Assembly (NCBI RefSeq): GCF_008726925.1
Contig: NZ_VYWO01000003.1
Location: 185,737 to 249,736, forward strand
Direction: 5' to 3'
Length of the DNA stretch: 64,000 bases
Source of the DNA: Aerococcus sanguinicola
GTDB lineage: Bacteria > Bacillota > Bacilli > Lactobacillales > Aerococcaceae
Below the pieces are notes generated by a model. The model made no database searches. It worked only from the letters and a program-made list of their open reading frames with translations, and was not told where the DNA came from. Both the position numbers and the translations under genes were made by a program. How positions within the stretch are numbered: position 1 is the first letter of the stretch; each line of letters opens with the position of its first letter. This document shows, piece after piece, positions 51,743-60,947 of the stretch.

Positions 51743-54492
51743 TGAGACGATATGCCGTGGTAGATATTGAAACAACCGGTCCTTCCTTTAAAGAGGGCGA
51801 CAAGATTATTCAAATCGGTCTGGTTCAGTTAAGCGACCAAGGCATTGAAGCAGAATACAGCTGGGATATCCAGCCCGACCAAAAAATTCCCCCACGCATT
51901 GTTGACCTAACGGGAATTACAGATGAGCAGTTGGCCCCGGCACCCCGCCTAAGAGACATAGCGGATGATTTCTTAGAGAAACTGGGGGAGCGAATCTTGG
52001 TGGCCCATAATATCAACTTCGACTATAAGTTCTTGAGCCGGAGCCTGGAGCGCTTGGGCTATCCCCCCCTTAGCAATGAGGGAATTGACACCGTCGAATT
52101 GATCCGCCTGCTCTATCCTTGTGACCAAAGTTATAAATTAGGGGACTTTGCAGAAAAGCATGGCATTTCCTTAGTCCATGCCCATAGTGCCCTCGATGAT
52201 GCACGGGCAACAGCTCATATCTTGCTCTTGATCCAAGACAGAATCCGCCAGCTATCCTATGACCTCTTCCAGTCCATCCAGCCTTTGACTGCGCGCATGA
52301 TTCGGCAGACTGGGACCTATTTGAACCGCTGGGTCGACGACTGGGCACCGCGCACGAGGGAAGGTCTAGTGAAGAAGGGGCCCTTTTACCTCGCTGAACA
52401 GAAAGGCCAGGGCTTGGTCTTTCCTAAACAATTTGGCCAGGACCAAGCGACAAGCTTAGACTTGGGCGAGCGGGCTATCTATGTGGGCCAGGGGGATGTC
52501 CACTTGACTGGTCTTCAAGAAGGGATTTGCCGGGACTTGTCCCAGTTTTTTGACCAAGATCAAGAAAGATTGGCCTGCCTGGATGCTCCCGCTGGCTCAG
52601 GTAAGAGCTTGGCCTACTTATTAGCGGCTCTGCAATCTTCGCCGGGGCAAGCGGACCTGGTGCTAGCGACTTCGACCCGTCTGCTCCAGGACCGTTTGGC
52701 TCAGGAGAGTCTCCAACAGGTGGCTGATATTCTGGGCCGGCCCTTGCGCTATGTCCAGCTCAAGAGTTCCCGCCACTATATCGACCTATCTGCCCTGGAA
52801 GCCTTTCACCATGACCTCCTAGCGAGCAAGCAGGTCAAGAAGCGGGATGCCTTGCTCTTAGCCGGCTTGATGATTTGGCTGGCCCAAAGTCAGACGGGGC
52901 TCTTAGTTGAGCTGAATCCTGGCCTATTGACCAAGGATTTCACAGGACAGATGACGACGGCCAAGGCTTGTGACCAGGCTCTGGCGAAGTGGGGAGACCA
53001 TGCCTACTATGCCCGGGAATGGCAGGCGATTCCTGAGGCGGACCTGGTCTTAACCAACCAAGCCTTTCTTTGCCAGCACCAGAATGACCTGGAAGCTTGG
53101 GGTCTACTCTCTTCCAAGGGCTGCTTCCTGGTGGATGAGAGCCATCAACTCTTGGATACCCTCCAGTCCCACGGCAGCAAGGCATGGTCCAGTCAGTCCT
53201 TTGAAAAGCAAGCCAACCACATTCAAAAATTGCTGGCCAATTTGATTCACTTCCCTGAGGCCTACCAATTCTCTGGCCAATCCTTCGATGAATTGTACCA
53301 GTCCAGTCAATTAATCCAGACCGTCTGGCAAAGTTTTGACCAGTTGATGGCTTACTTGGAAGAAAACTATCGCAAACTGGTCTATTATAAACAGCAGAGT
53401 GAGACCAAAGAGAGCTTTATGTTAAAGTCGGACTTCCAGGCTTCAGCCTTCTATCGCCAGCTCAAGGAAGTCCAGGCTCGGGTAAGCGACTTGTCGGCTT
53501 CCCTGATTAAACTCTGCCAGGCTGTCCAAGTCAAAGCAGGCTATAGTAAGCAACGCTTAGACCAACTGAAGGCCTTAGTCCAGGAGCAAAGACGGATGAA
53601 TGACCAGCTTGACCGCTTACTTGGAGGAAGGAACTTAGATTATTACGTCTTGAACCTGGTCGAAGTGGGGGATAATCTCCACTGCCAAGTTCAAGCCAAG
53701 CCCTTCGAAGACCAGGCTTTGCTCGACCGCTTTCTTAAAGGACTAGCCTGCCAAACCGTCTTTATTTCAGCAAGTCCCTTGGCTGGCCGAGACTTTGAGA
53801 CTAAGCCTGTCCGCTATTCTTACAAAACGCGTCAGGCCCTGCAAGAAGTCTTTGTCTTGATGGATGGCCTATCCATTGATAAGATGAATGCTAAAGTGGC
53901 AGCGGCTTGGACGGCTGACTGCCTATTAAGTCTCTGGCCCCGCTCCTATAACCGCGTCTTGGTCTTGGTCAATGCTAAAAACCAGGCCCGGCTACTAGAA
54001 GCTGCTTTAAAAGAGCGTTTAGACTATCAGAGCTTCCAGAAGGTGTACAGCCAGCTTAATTTTAAACATACCCATAAGCTCTTCCAACTCTTCGACCAAG
54101 AGGATTCGGGCTTACTAATCGGTTTGCAGAACTTTAGCGAAGGGGTCCACTTTAAGCAAGGCTTGGACCTGGTCTTGCTGCCCCGCTTGCCCTTTGCGGC
54201 TCCGGAAGCAGCGGACGAATTGGCCAAGCAAGCCTTGGCTAGAGAAGAGGGAAGGGATTATTTTGAAACAGTGGCCCTGCCCGATATGCTGGTCCGGCTC
54301 AAACAAGCGATTGGCCGAGCTGCCAATGGCCAGTCAGAGCCTGCTGCCTTCCTCTCCCTCGACCAACGTTTAGTCAAGAGTGCTTATGCGGACAAGCTCC
54401 AAGCCTATTTAGCCTCTACCGCCAGTTTCACGTCGCTTTGCCTAGAAGAGCTCAAAGCAGATTTACAGGATTCAAGTCAAGATAAAGGATGA
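51742..54492 (+). CDS. dinG: DinG-like helicase with N-terminal 3'-5' exonuclease domain
   Basis: 916 aa. The N-terminal DEDD exonuclease (about 1-160) has YAVVDIETTGPSF, AHNINFDYKFL and HSALDDARATAHIL. The XPD-like helicase has Walker A DAPAGSGKSLAYL, a DEAH-box variant VDESHQLLD and a C-terminal LKQAIGRAANGQSE motif VI. The four iron-sulfur cysteines of E. coli DinG are absent, as in Staphylococcus DinG, which acts as a nuclease rather than a processive helicase. The start is ATG 51742 or GTG 51739, both behind GAGGAGG. Confidence 0.92.
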   Translation: MRRYAVVDIETTGPSFKEGDKIIQIGLVQLSDQGIEAEYSWDIQPDQKIPPRIVDLTGITDEQLAPAPRLRDIADDFLEKLGERILVAHNINFDYKFLSRSLERLGYPPLSNEGIDTVELIRLLYPCDQSYKLGDFAEKHGISLVHAHSALDDARATAHILLLIQDRIRQLSYDLFQSIQPLTARMIRQTGTYLNRWVDDWAPRTREGLVKKGPFYLAEQKGQGLVFPKQFGQDQATSLDLGERAIYVGQGDVHLTGLQEGICRDLSQFFDQDQERLACLDAPAGSGKSLAYLLAALQSSPGQADLVLATSTRLLQDRLAQESLQQVADILGRPLRYVQLKSSRHYIDLSALEAFHHDLLASKQVKKRDALLLAGLMIWLAQSQTGLLVELNPGLLTKDFTGQMTTAKACDQALAKWGDHAYYAREWQAIPEADLVLTNQAFLCQHQNDLEAWGLLSSKGCFLVDESHQLLDTLQSHGSKAWSSQSFEKQANHIQKLLANLIHFPEAYQFSGQSFDELYQSSQLIQTVWQSFDQLMAYLEENYRKLVYYKQQSETKESFMLKSDFQASAFYRQLKEVQARVSDLSASLIKLCQAVQVKAGYSKQRLDQLKALVQEQRRMNDQLDRLLGGRNLDYYVLNLVEVGDNLHCQVQAKPFEDQALLDRFLKGLACQTVFISASPLAGRDFETKPVRYSYKTRQALQEVFVLMDGLSIDKMNAKVAAAWTADCLLSLWPRSYNRVLVLVNAKNQARLLEAALKERLDYQSFQKVYSQLNFKHTHKLFQLFDQEDSGLLIGLQNFSEGVHFKQGLDLVLLPRLPFAAPEAADELAKQALAREEGRDYFETVALPDMLVRLKQAIGRAANGQSEPAAFLSLDQRLVKSAYADKLQAYLASTASFTSLCLEELKADLQDSSQDKG

Positions 54493-54496
54493 CAGC

Positions 54497-54970
54497 ATGC
54501 GCAAAAAACTACTTTACATCCTAATTGCCTTTCTCACACTCTACATCTTACTGACCAATAATGTTTATTTTTCTTCCCAAAAACCGCTCATCGATGCGGA
54601 GGATGAAGTCAGCCAGGTGGCCCAAGACCATGAGCTATCTGCTATTAAGGATTTTTACCTCTTCACTAAGGACGAGACTTGGTATTCCGTCCGGGCGGAG
54701 AATAAGGACGGGCGCGAAGTCTATCTGACCTATCAACCAGATAGCAAAACCGTACACAAGGGCTTTGTTGATGAAATGGTAACGGAAGAAAATGCCATTG
54801 CCTTGACCCATAATGAACTGCCTGAGGTGGAGGTCAAGGAAGCCCGGCTCGGTTTTGATGATAATTTTTTCGTTTGGGAAGTAAGTTTTGTCGATAAAGA
54901 GGGGAATTTAGGGTATCATTATATTAATGCAACCAACGGCACTTGGTACGAAACTATCAATAATTTATAG
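54497..54970 (+). CDS. YpmB-like DUF5590 membrane protein
   Basis: 157 aa with an N-terminal membrane helix (KLLYILIAFLTLYILLTNNVYF) and an extracytoplasmic region of two PepSY/cystatin-like segments (KDFYLFTKDETWYSVRAENKDGREVYLTYQPDS and KEARLGFDDNFFVWEVSFVDKEGNLGYHYINATNG). It resembles Bacillus YpmB. The role is unknown. It sits between dinG (4 nt away) and the aminotransferase, the same place as ypmB in Bacillus. Confidence 0.8.
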   Translation: MRKKLLYILIAFLTLYILLTNNVYFSSQKPLIDAEDEVSQVAQDHELSAIKDFYLFTKDETWYSVRAENKDGREVYLTYQPDSKTVHKGFVDEMVTEENAIALTHNELPEVEVKEARLGFDDNFFVWEVSFVDKEGNLGYHYINATNGTWYETINNL

Positions 54971-54988
54971 AAACAATGAGGTGACGAT

Positions 54989-56182
54989 ATGATCTCTGAT
55001 CGCATCATGAATTTACAAGAATCGAAAACACTCGCAGCTAATGACAAAGCCCGGGAACTCAAGGCCCAAGGGCGGGATATTATTTCCTTAACTGTTGGGG
55101 AACCGGACTTTGATACGCCCCAGTATATTTTGGATTATGCTAAGGAAGCCATGTATGCCGGCAAGGGTCACCATTATACCCCTGCCAGTGGGGCTTTAGA
55201 ATTGCGCGAGGCCATTGCCCACTACCATGAGAAACATGATGGGGTTGTTTATGAGCCAAGTGAAATTTTTGCAGGGAATGGGGGTAAACTTGTTCTCTAC
55301 TATCTCTTCCAAGTCTTAGTCAATCCTGGCGACGAAGTCCTTATCCCCCAACCTTACTGGGTCAGCTATTACGAACAAATCCGTCTAGCTGGGGGTAAGC
55401 CCGTTATTATCGAAACCAAGGAAAGCAATAACTTTGTCTTAACTGTTGAAGAGCTCGAAGCAGCCTGTACAGATAAGACCAAACTTTTGATCCTGAACAC
55501 GCCATCTAATCCATCGGGGGCTGTGCTCAGTCCAGATGAAATGCGTGCAATCGGCAATTATTGTGTGGACAAGGGGATTTTGATTATCTCGGATGAGATG
55601 TATTATCAATTGGTCTACAATGGGACCAAGGCGATCTCTATGGCTTCCATTTCACCAGCTATCCGCAAGCAAACGATCGTGGTTAATGGCGCCTCTAAGG
55701 CTTACGCTATGACCGGCTGGCGCTTGGGCTATTGCTTGGGTGATGAAGACATTATGCGGGCTATGAATAAGTTAGCTAGTCAAGTGAGTGGGAACCCATC
55801 AGGTATTGCCCAGTACGCAACGATCGGTGCTTTGACGGGTCCCCAAGATGACCTGGAACATATGCGTCAAACCTTTGAAAAACGTTTGAATGCCGCTTAT
55901 GACCGCATGACTGCCTTGCCAGGTTTCAATCTAGCCGCCAAGCCCCAGGGCGCCTTCTATCTCTTCCCCAATTGCCGTGAAGCGGCTAGTCTAACAGGCT
56001 ATGCCACGGTAGATGATTTCGCCATGGCCCTACTCGAAGAGGCTGGGGTTGCTAGCGTCGTTGGTAGCGCCTTTGGGATGCCAGACTTCCTGCGCTTCTC
56101 TTATGCTGCTGACCAGGACAAGTTCCTAGAAGCCATGGACCGGATTGAAGCCTTTATGGCAGACCACCAAGTGCAAGCATAA
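54989..56182 (+). CDS. aspB: Pyridoxal-phosphate aspartate aminotransferase
   Basis: Interconverts aspartate/oxaloacetate and glutamate/2-oxoglutarate; class I subgroup Ib. The 397 aa have LTVGEPDFDTPQYIL, NTPSNPSGAVLS, SDEMYYQLVY, the PLP lysine in NGASKAYAMTGWRLGY, and a C-terminal RFSYA arginine for the substrate carboxylate. It follows the ypmB-like gene as in Bacillus (ypmB-aspB-asnS-dnaD), but asnS is missing here. Related aromatic or alanine aminotransferases are a possible alternative. Confidence 0.9.
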   Translation: MISDRIMNLQESKTLAANDKARELKAQGRDIISLTVGEPDFDTPQYILDYAKEAMYAGKGHHYTPASGALELREAIAHYHEKHDGVVYEPSEIFAGNGGKLVLYYLFQVLVNPGDEVLIPQPYWVSYYEQIRLAGGKPVIIETKESNNFVLTVEELEAACTDKTKLLILNTPSNPSGAVLSPDEMRAIGNYCVDKGILIISDEMYYQLVYNGTKAISMASISPAIRKQTIVVNGASKAYAMTGWRLGYCLGDEDIMRAMNKLASQVSGNPSGIAQYATIGALTGPQDDLEHMRQTFEKRLNAAYDRMTALPGFNLAAKPQGAFYLFPNCREAASLTGYATVDDFAMALLEEAGVASVVGSAFGMPDFLRFSYAADQDKFLEAMDRIEAFMADHQVQA

Positions 56183-56209
56183 AGCACGAGAAAGTGAGCA
56201 TGATCAAGA

Positions 56210-56854
56210 ATGAAAATCGAAAAATATACTGTTTTGCGGACACTTCTTCTTGAGATGTATCACGAAATAGGCATCACCAATGAGGAGATGCTTTTTTTCA
56301 TACATTTGATTAGTTTCCAGCAAGACAATATTGAATTCCCCTCCTTCTCTATGCTGATGAAGCGGATGGGGATGACTCGCGATGAGATCCTAAGTTTGAT
56401 CAATTCCCTGGTCGACCGCCAGTACTTGCGGATTGATAGTAAGAAAAATGAAAAAAACCAACAAACCGAGTATTATAACTTGGAATTCTTGTATAATAGG
56501 ATTGACGCCTTAGTCAAGCAGGAAGAAGCAGCCAAAGCGAGCCAAGAGACTGAAGACCGAGAAACCAGGGTTTTCCAAGTCTTAGAAAGTGAATTTGGCC
56601 GGCCTTTGTCGCCCATTGAATACCAAGAAGTGGCGGATTGGTTGCACAAGGATAAGTTTCCAACTGACATGATCCTTGAAGCAATCAAAGAAGCTGTTCT
56701 CGCCCAGGCCTATAGTCTACGCTATATTGACAAGGTCTTAATGAATTGGCGACGCAACCCCAAGCAAAGAACTTCAAAACAAAGCCAGCAACACTCGCTT
56801 TCTGACCTGCCACCAGCACCCATGAAAAAAATTATAAAAAAAGACCAGGAGTAA
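56210..56854 (+). CDS. dnaD: DNA replication protein DnaD
   Basis: Primosome component that helps load the helicase with DnaB and DnaI. The 214 aa contain an N-terminal winged helix (about 1-95, NEEMLFFIHLISFQQDNIEFPSFSMLMKRMGMTRDEILSLINSLVDRQYLRID), a DnaB_2 domain (about 115-180, VFQVLESEFGRPLSPIEYQEVADWLH and SLRYIDKVLMNWRRN with the YxxxILxxW-type motif) and a Lys/Gln/Ser-rich tail. The usual next gene, nth (endonuclease III), is replaced by a MarR regulator. Confidence 0.9.
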   Translation: MKIEKYTVLRTLLLEMYHEIGITNEEMLFFIHLISFQQDNIEFPSFSMLMKRMGMTRDEILSLINSLVDRQYLRIDSKKNEKNQQTEYYNLEFLYNRIDALVKQEEAAKASQETEDRETRVFQVLESEFGRPLSPIEYQEVADWLHKDKFPTDMILEAIKEAVLAQAYSLRYIDKVLMNWRRNPKQRTSKQSQQHSLSDLPPAPMKKIIKKDQE

Positions 56855-56866
56855 GGAGCTAGCAAC

Positions 56867-57319
56867 TTGCAAAATATGACCCAGCAACAATTACATACCC
56901 TCCGTATCTTGCTGCGGTCCCATCAATTGATGATGCGGGCCCTCAAGCAAAATATGAGGACTTATGGATTGACTGAAAACGAATTTATGGTATTAGAATT
57001 TCTCTTGAATAAGGGACCCCATGTGGTCCAAGACATCAAGGAACACCTGCTGATTCCCAATAGTTCGGTAACTTATGTGATCGACTGTTTGGAAGGCAAG
57101 GGCTTAGTCAAGCGTGAACGTTCTTCCCAGGATATGCGGCGGATCATCATTGCGCTAACACCCAAGGGCCAAGCTAAAATTGCTGCGGACTACCAAGAAC
57201 ATGTCCGCTATGTGAGTCAGCTCTTCTCAGTCCTGGATGCCGATGAATTGAAACGTTTGCGACTGATTCACAAGAAATTGGGCTTCAATGCGGAAGAACA
57301 CTATAAGCGCGACCAGTGA
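56867..57319 (+). CDS. MarR-family transcriptional regulator
   Basis: 150-aa dimeric winged-helix repressor. YGLTENEFMVLEFLLNKGPHVVQDIKEHLLIPNSSVTYVIDCLEGKGLVKRERSSQDMRRIIIALTPKG (in consecutive parts) holds the recognition helix and the D-x-R wing. The single Cys in VIDCLEGKG lies in the DNA-binding region and could be redox-sensitive, but that is speculation. The TTG at 56867 has GGAG 8 nt up; ATG 56876 is an alternative. It is transcribed with dnaD and yutD. Confidence 0.88.
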   Translation: MQNMTQQQLHTLRILLRSHQLMMRALKQNMRTYGLTENEFMVLEFLLNKGPHVVQDIKEHLLIPNSSVTYVIDCLEGKGLVKRERSSQDMRRIIIALTPKGQAKIAADYQEHVRYVSQLFSVLDADELKRLRLIHKKLGFNAEEHYKRDQ

Positions 57320-57332
57320 AAGGAGCTTGCCT

Positions 57333-57947
57333 ATGCCTAGAAAAACGAATCCTGAAAAAAGCTTAGAACAGAAACAATTCCCTAAAGCTGACGTCCAACG
57401 CACGGATAGCCAGGCACTCACCATCAATGGCCAGGCCTTTACCGTTAAAGAATGGAGCCAGGAAGAGGCTATTGACCTGGATGCCTTGGCTGACCGCTAT
57501 ATGCCCATCTTGGATAGTTATGATTATATTGTGGGGGACTGGGCCTATGAACAACTTCGCTTAAAGGGCTTCTACAAAGATGACGTGCCCCATGTTCCCC
57601 TTGAGCGTAAGATTTCCCATCTGACCGATTATCTCTTAGAATACTGCAATTTTGCTTGTGAGTATTTTGTCTTGGAGCATTCACGAGATGACGAAGAACG
57701 CCAGGAACGAAATGCCAAGTTAAAGAAACGGCCGAAAAAGAACAAAAACCGTAAGGCCCAAAAGAAAAAAAGTCGACGCCGAGAAAACAATAAGACCAGT
57801 CGGAAAAAACGCCCAAGAGACAATAAGACGAATTTCAGCATTAAAACAGACAAGAGCTCGGCCAAGCCAGCCAAGCGTCAAACCATTACCCAAGGCAATA
57901 AGAAAAGAGAAGGTTTTAAAATTCGTTCAACGAAAGGAAAAAAATAA
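57333..57947 (+). CDS. yutD: YutD-family protein with long basic C-terminal tail
   Basis: 204 aa. The YutD domain (about 30-117) shows FTVKEWSQEEAIDLDALADRYMPILDSYDYIVGDWAYEQLRLKGFY and LTDYLLEYCNFACEYFVLEH in consecutive parts. The function of the family is not established. Residues 118-204 form a low-complexity Lys/Arg/Asn-rich tail (KKRPKKNKNRKAQKKKSRRRE and similar), much longer than in Bacillus YutD (about 100 aa), suggesting nucleic acid contact. The start is ATG 57333 behind GAAAGGAG; the ORF extends upstream into marR without a ribosome site. yutF follows 2 nt later. Confidence 0.85.
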   Translation: MPRKTNPEKSLEQKQFPKADVQRTDSQALTINGQAFTVKEWSQEEAIDLDALADRYMPILDSYDYIVGDWAYEQLRLKGFYKDDVPHVPLERKISHLTDYLLEYCNFACEYFVLEHSRDDEERQERNAKLKKRPKKNKNRKAQKKKSRRRENNKTSRKKRPRDNKTNFSIKTDKSSAKPAKRQTITQGNKKREGFKIRSTKGKK

Positions 57948-57949
57948 GC

Positions 57950-58750
57950 ATGAAAAAGAAACGTGCCATGTTTTTAGACTTGGATGGGACTGTCTATAAG
58001 GGAAAGCGCCCCATCCCTGGTGCTCGGGAATGGATCGCTGACTTGCGCGCAAGCCAGACGCCCTTCCTCTTTGTTACCAATAATTCCATGCGTTCCCACC
58101 AAGAAGCTGCCCAATTTATGGCCGACTACCATCAGATTGATGTTCAGCCCGACCAGGTCTATACCAGTGTGGATGCCCTATCCCACTTGCTGGTTCAAGA
58201 AGAAGCTAAGTCGGGGCAGAAGGCCTACGTGATGGGGAGCGATTACTTGAAAGCGACCGTTACCGCTGAGGGCTATCAATTGACGGTGGATCCCTTAGCT
58301 GACCCTGCCGACCTCTTAGTTATGGGCTTGGACCAAAGTGTGACCTACCAAGACTTGGCCCAGTGTGCCTATGCCGCCCAGTCTGGGGCTAAATTTTACT
58401 TGACCAATCCCGATATCCAATTTCCTTCCAGCCATGGCTTTGTGCCGGGAGCGGGGGCCTTGGGGCAATTAGTCGCTAAGGTAGCACGGACAGAACCGAT
58501 TGTCTGCGGTAAGCCGAGCCCCAATATTATCCTCGGTGCACTGGAGCAGTTAGGCCTTGAAGCGGATGAAGTCGTGATGCTGGGAGACAACCTGACCACT
58601 GATATCTTAGCTGCAAACCGAGCGGGCCTAGCGACGATTTTAATTGAAACAGGGGTCCACCAAAGAGACGATATTGAGCAATTGAATATTGAGCCGACCT
58701 GGCTGGTTAAAGACTATCAAGAGTTGATGGACTTATGGCCAAGTATCTAA
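57950..58750 (+). CDS. yutF: HAD-family phosphatase, YutF/NagD type (TIGR01457)
   Basis: 266-aa HAD hydrolase of class IIA. Motif I is MFLDLDGTVYKGKRPIPGA, motif II LFVTNNSMR, motif III CGKPSPN and motif IV VMLGDNLTTDILAANRAGLATILIETG. The cap lies between motifs II and III. The physiological substrate is unknown (sugar phosphates or nucleotides in relatives). It is translationally close to yutD. Its stop lies inside the next gene, which starts 16 nt earlier. Confidence 0.9.
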   Translation: MKKKRAMFLDLDGTVYKGKRPIPGAREWIADLRASQTPFLFVTNNSMRSHQEAAQFMADYHQIDVQPDQVYTSVDALSHLLVQEEAKSGQKAYVMGSDYLKATVTAEGYQLTVDPLADPADLLVMGLDQSVTYQDLAQCAYAAQSGAKFYLTNPDIQFPSSHGFVPGAGALGQLVAKVARTEPIVCGKPSPNIILGALEQLGLEADEVVMLGDNLTTDILAANRAGLATILIETGVHQRDDIEQLNIEPTWLVKDYQELMDLWPSI

Positions 58751-59367
58751 GAGTGGGCTTACTGACCCTCAGTCTCCTCACAGGGATTATCGCAGCGGCC
58801 CTGCTCTTGACGATTTGGTGCTTGCCCCTCTATTTAGCCGTCTTATATGGGGGCCAACTAGCTGACCGGGTAGCTTTGACAAACCAGGAAGTCCTCCACG
58901 ATTATTGGCAGATGCTGACCTATTTGAATTTTCCCTGGCGGCACAGTCTTGATTTTGCTTATTTTCCCTCCTCGGCTTCGGCCCGCTTTCATTTCTATGA
59001 GGTGAAGCGTCTCTTTTTGATGGTCTATCCCAGCCTAGTCTTGGGCCTGGGCCTGACCTATGTCCTCACGCGAAAACCCTTGAAAGCGGGCAGCCAATAC
59101 CTGCTCTACCGGATCTTTGCCTATTTACGCTTCCTCCCCCTCTTAGCTCTTGTGGGTTTGGTCCTCAATTTCAACTGGGTGTTTCTGCGTTTTCATGAGC
59201 TTCTGTTCGACAACCAGGCCTGGCTCTTCGACCCTAGCAGGGATCCCATTATTGAAGTCCTACCCGAGAGTTATTTCATGCTTTGTTTTATCCTCTTTTT
59301 TATCCTCTTCCAACTAGGTATCCAAGGGGTCTACCACTATCTGGGTAAAAAATTGCGGACACCATAA
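58735..59367 (+). CDS. TIGR01906-type integral membrane protein
   Basis: 210 aa with about four membrane helices (GLLTLSLLTGIIAAALLLTIWCLPLYLAVLY; LFLMVYPSLVLGLGLTYVLT; FLPLLALVGLVLNFNWVFLRFHELLF; YFMLCFILFFILFQLGIQGVYHYL). A soluble loop contains the motif QMLTYLNFPWRHSLDFAYFPSSASARFHFYEVKRL, split here for length; the HFYEVKRLF block and the F..LLFDNQAWLFDP segment are typical of TIGR01906. The function is unknown. It overlaps yutF by 16 nt. The yutD-yutF-TIGR01906 run is conserved in lactobacilli. Confidence 0.8.
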   Translation: MAKYLRVGLLTLSLLTGIIAAALLLTIWCLPLYLAVLYGGQLADRVALTNQEVLHDYWQMLTYLNFPWRHSLDFAYFPSSASARFHFYEVKRLFLMVYPSLVLGLGLTYVLTRKPLKAGSQYLLYRIFAYLRFLPLLALVGLVLNFNWVFLRFHELLFDNQAWLFDPSRDPIIEVLPESYFMLCFILFFILFQLGIQGVYHYLGKKLRTP

Positions 59368-59412
59368 AAATGACGCTCAGCTGAAAAGATGCCTCCAGCT
59401 GAGCGTCATTTT
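59367..59412. terminator. Bidirectional terminator
   Basis: A 17-bp perfect stem (59367-59383 with 59396-59412), 12-nt loop, AAAA/TTTT ends. It separates the convergent membrane-protein and reductase genes. Confidence 0.92.
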
Positions 59413-59414
59413 GT

Positions 59415-60422
59415 TTATTTCTTGTCTTCTTTGAGCAGGTCGGAAGAATGAAGGGGACTGATCCGTTTATCTGGGTAGATAAATTGATAGGCAGCGTTGA
59501 CGGCGGTTGGCGCTTCACCGAAACCCGAAACAATCAGGTCGGTTTTGCCTGGATAGCCTGCGATATCGCCAATTGCAAAGATGCCCGGACGGTTGCTTTG
59601 TAAGTGGTCATCTACTAAAATTTTATTCTTCTCGATTTCCAAGCCCCAGTTCTTAATTTCACCAAGGGAGGAAGTGAAGCCATAAGCCATGATCACTTGG
59701 TCTACCGGAATCTTCTGGGTCTCATCCGAACGAGCCTTCTCTAAATGGATGGCGGAAAGGTTGATCCCGTCTCCTTCAAGCCCAGTAGGCACATAAGGCG
59801 TGACGAAGCGGATATTATCCTTTTGCCGGGCGGCTTCGACGGAGTATTCGTGGGCCCGGAAGCGATTGCGGCGGTGGATCAGGTAGATTTCTTTGGCATA
59901 GTCACTGAGGGCTAGGGCTGTATCCAGGGCGCTGTCCCCGCCACCACAGATCGCCACACGCTGGCCAGCATAGGCCGTATAGTTGCTGACGAAATAGGCG
60001 ACGCCACGATTTTCATAGTGGTCTAATTGGTCCAGGTCAACCTTACGTGGGCTGAAGGAACCATTGCCTGCTGCAATAATTACCGCCTTGCTGCGGTAGG
60101 TTGCACGGCTAGTTTCAACAATGAATTCATCGCCACTTGCTTCTAAGTTTAAGACTTCTTGGTTGAGGCTAAACTGGGTAGTGGAATGGAAGCGCGCCAA
60201 CTGCTGGGAGAGGCGGTCAATTAATTCGGCCCCAGAAATCTCTGGGTAGCCCGGGATATCATAGATAATCTTGTCAGGGTAGAGGGCCTTGGGTTGGCCG
60301 CCTAATTCAGGCAAACTATCGATAATATTCACACTTAACTGGCGCATGCCGGCGTAGAAAGCGGCGAAGAGGGCACTTGGCCCAGCACCAATAATGATAA
60401 GATCACTTGACTGTGTTTCCAT
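59415..60422 (-). CDS. Ferredoxin/flavodoxin-NADP(+) reductase, thioredoxin-reductase-like (YumC type)
   Basis: 335-aa FAD enzyme. FAD-binding GAGPSALFAAFYAGMR at the start, NADP-binding GGGDSALDTALAL, and FAIGDIAGYPGKTDLIVSGFGEAPTAVN near the end. The CxxC redox pair of thioredoxin reductase is missing, which defines the YumC-like ferredoxin-NADP reductases. It could reduce the small ferredoxin encoded at 40.7 kb or a flavodoxin. The start is ATG 60422 with AAGGAC. yuiD lies upstream on the same strand, 30 nt apart, as in Bacillus. Confidence 0.92.
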   Translation of the reverse strand: METQSSDLIIIGAGPSALFAAFYAGMRQLSVNIIDSLPELGGQPKALYPDKIIYDIPGYPEISGAELIDRLSQQLARFHSTTQFSLNQEVLNLEASGDEFIVETSRATYRSKAVIIAAGNGSFSPRKVDLDQLDHYENRGVAYFVSNYTAYAGQRVAICGGGDSALDTALALSDYAKEIYLIHRRNRFRAHEYSVEAARQKDNIRFVTPYVPTGLEGDGINLSAIHLEKARSDETQKIPVDQVIMAYGFTSSLGEIKNWGLEIEKNKILVDDHLQSNRPGIFAIGDIAGYPGKTDLIVSGFGEAPTAVNAAYQFIYPDKRISPLHSSDLLKEDKK

Positions 60423-60452
60423 ATAAGGTCCTTTCTATATCTAATGACTATT

Positions 60453-60947
60453 TTAAAAAGTAAAGAGACTGTTAAGGAGTAAGGTCACTAGAATCCCTGT
60501 CAGGATACCACCGATCACTTCGGATGGCTTATGGCCTAAGTAATCGTCGATGACGAGCTTACTCTCCTTAATGGCCTGGAGTTGACGGCTAAGCACAGGG
60601 TCTTCCTCCTTACTTGCCCGCTCTTCCAGAATCAAGAGCAGCTGGCGAAGGAGCATCCCTTGTTCTCCGCTTTGCCGCCGGACCCCCATGGCATCGAACA
60701 TGATAATCACGCCAAAGCACACCCCAATGGCAACGTAGGCCGATTGGTAGCCGTATTTGAGAATGAGTGCTGTAATCAAGGCGGTTACAGCAGCCGAATG
60801 TGAGCTCGGCATACTCCCTGTGGCATGGAGCAAGGCAAGCTTGGCATTGCTCTTGCGCATCAGCAGGGCAATCGGAAATTTTAGGGCTTGGGCAACGACA
60901 ATGGCGCTGAGCGTTGCCACAAGCGGTAGGTTTGTTAGTACGTCCAT
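60453..60947 (-). CDS. YuiD-like divergent PAP2 family membrane protein (DUF212)
   Basis: 164 aa with four to five membrane helices. The conserved SGMPSSHSA-like block is HATGSMPSSHSAAVTALITAL, and the last helix contains LGHKPSEVIGGILTGILVT. This keeps the Ser-His of acid phosphatase/PAP2 proteins in a shortened form. The substrate is unknown; lipid phosphates are plausible. GGAGG precedes ATG 60947. It is co-transcribed with the reductase. Confidence 0.87.
   Translation of the reverse strand: MDVLTNLPLVATLSAIVVAQALKFPIALLMRKSNAKLALLHATGSMPSSHSAAVTALITALILKYGYQSAYVAIGVCFGVIIMFDAMGVRRQSGEQGMLLRQLLLILEERASKEEDPVLSRQLQAIKESKLVIDDYLGHKPSEVIGGILTGILVTLLLNSLFTF

Noticed and set aside
59415..60422. 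Thioredoxin reductase
   Set aside because: The fold and FAD/NADP motifs fit, but the CxxC redox pair is absent, so ferredoxin-NADP reductase is the better call.
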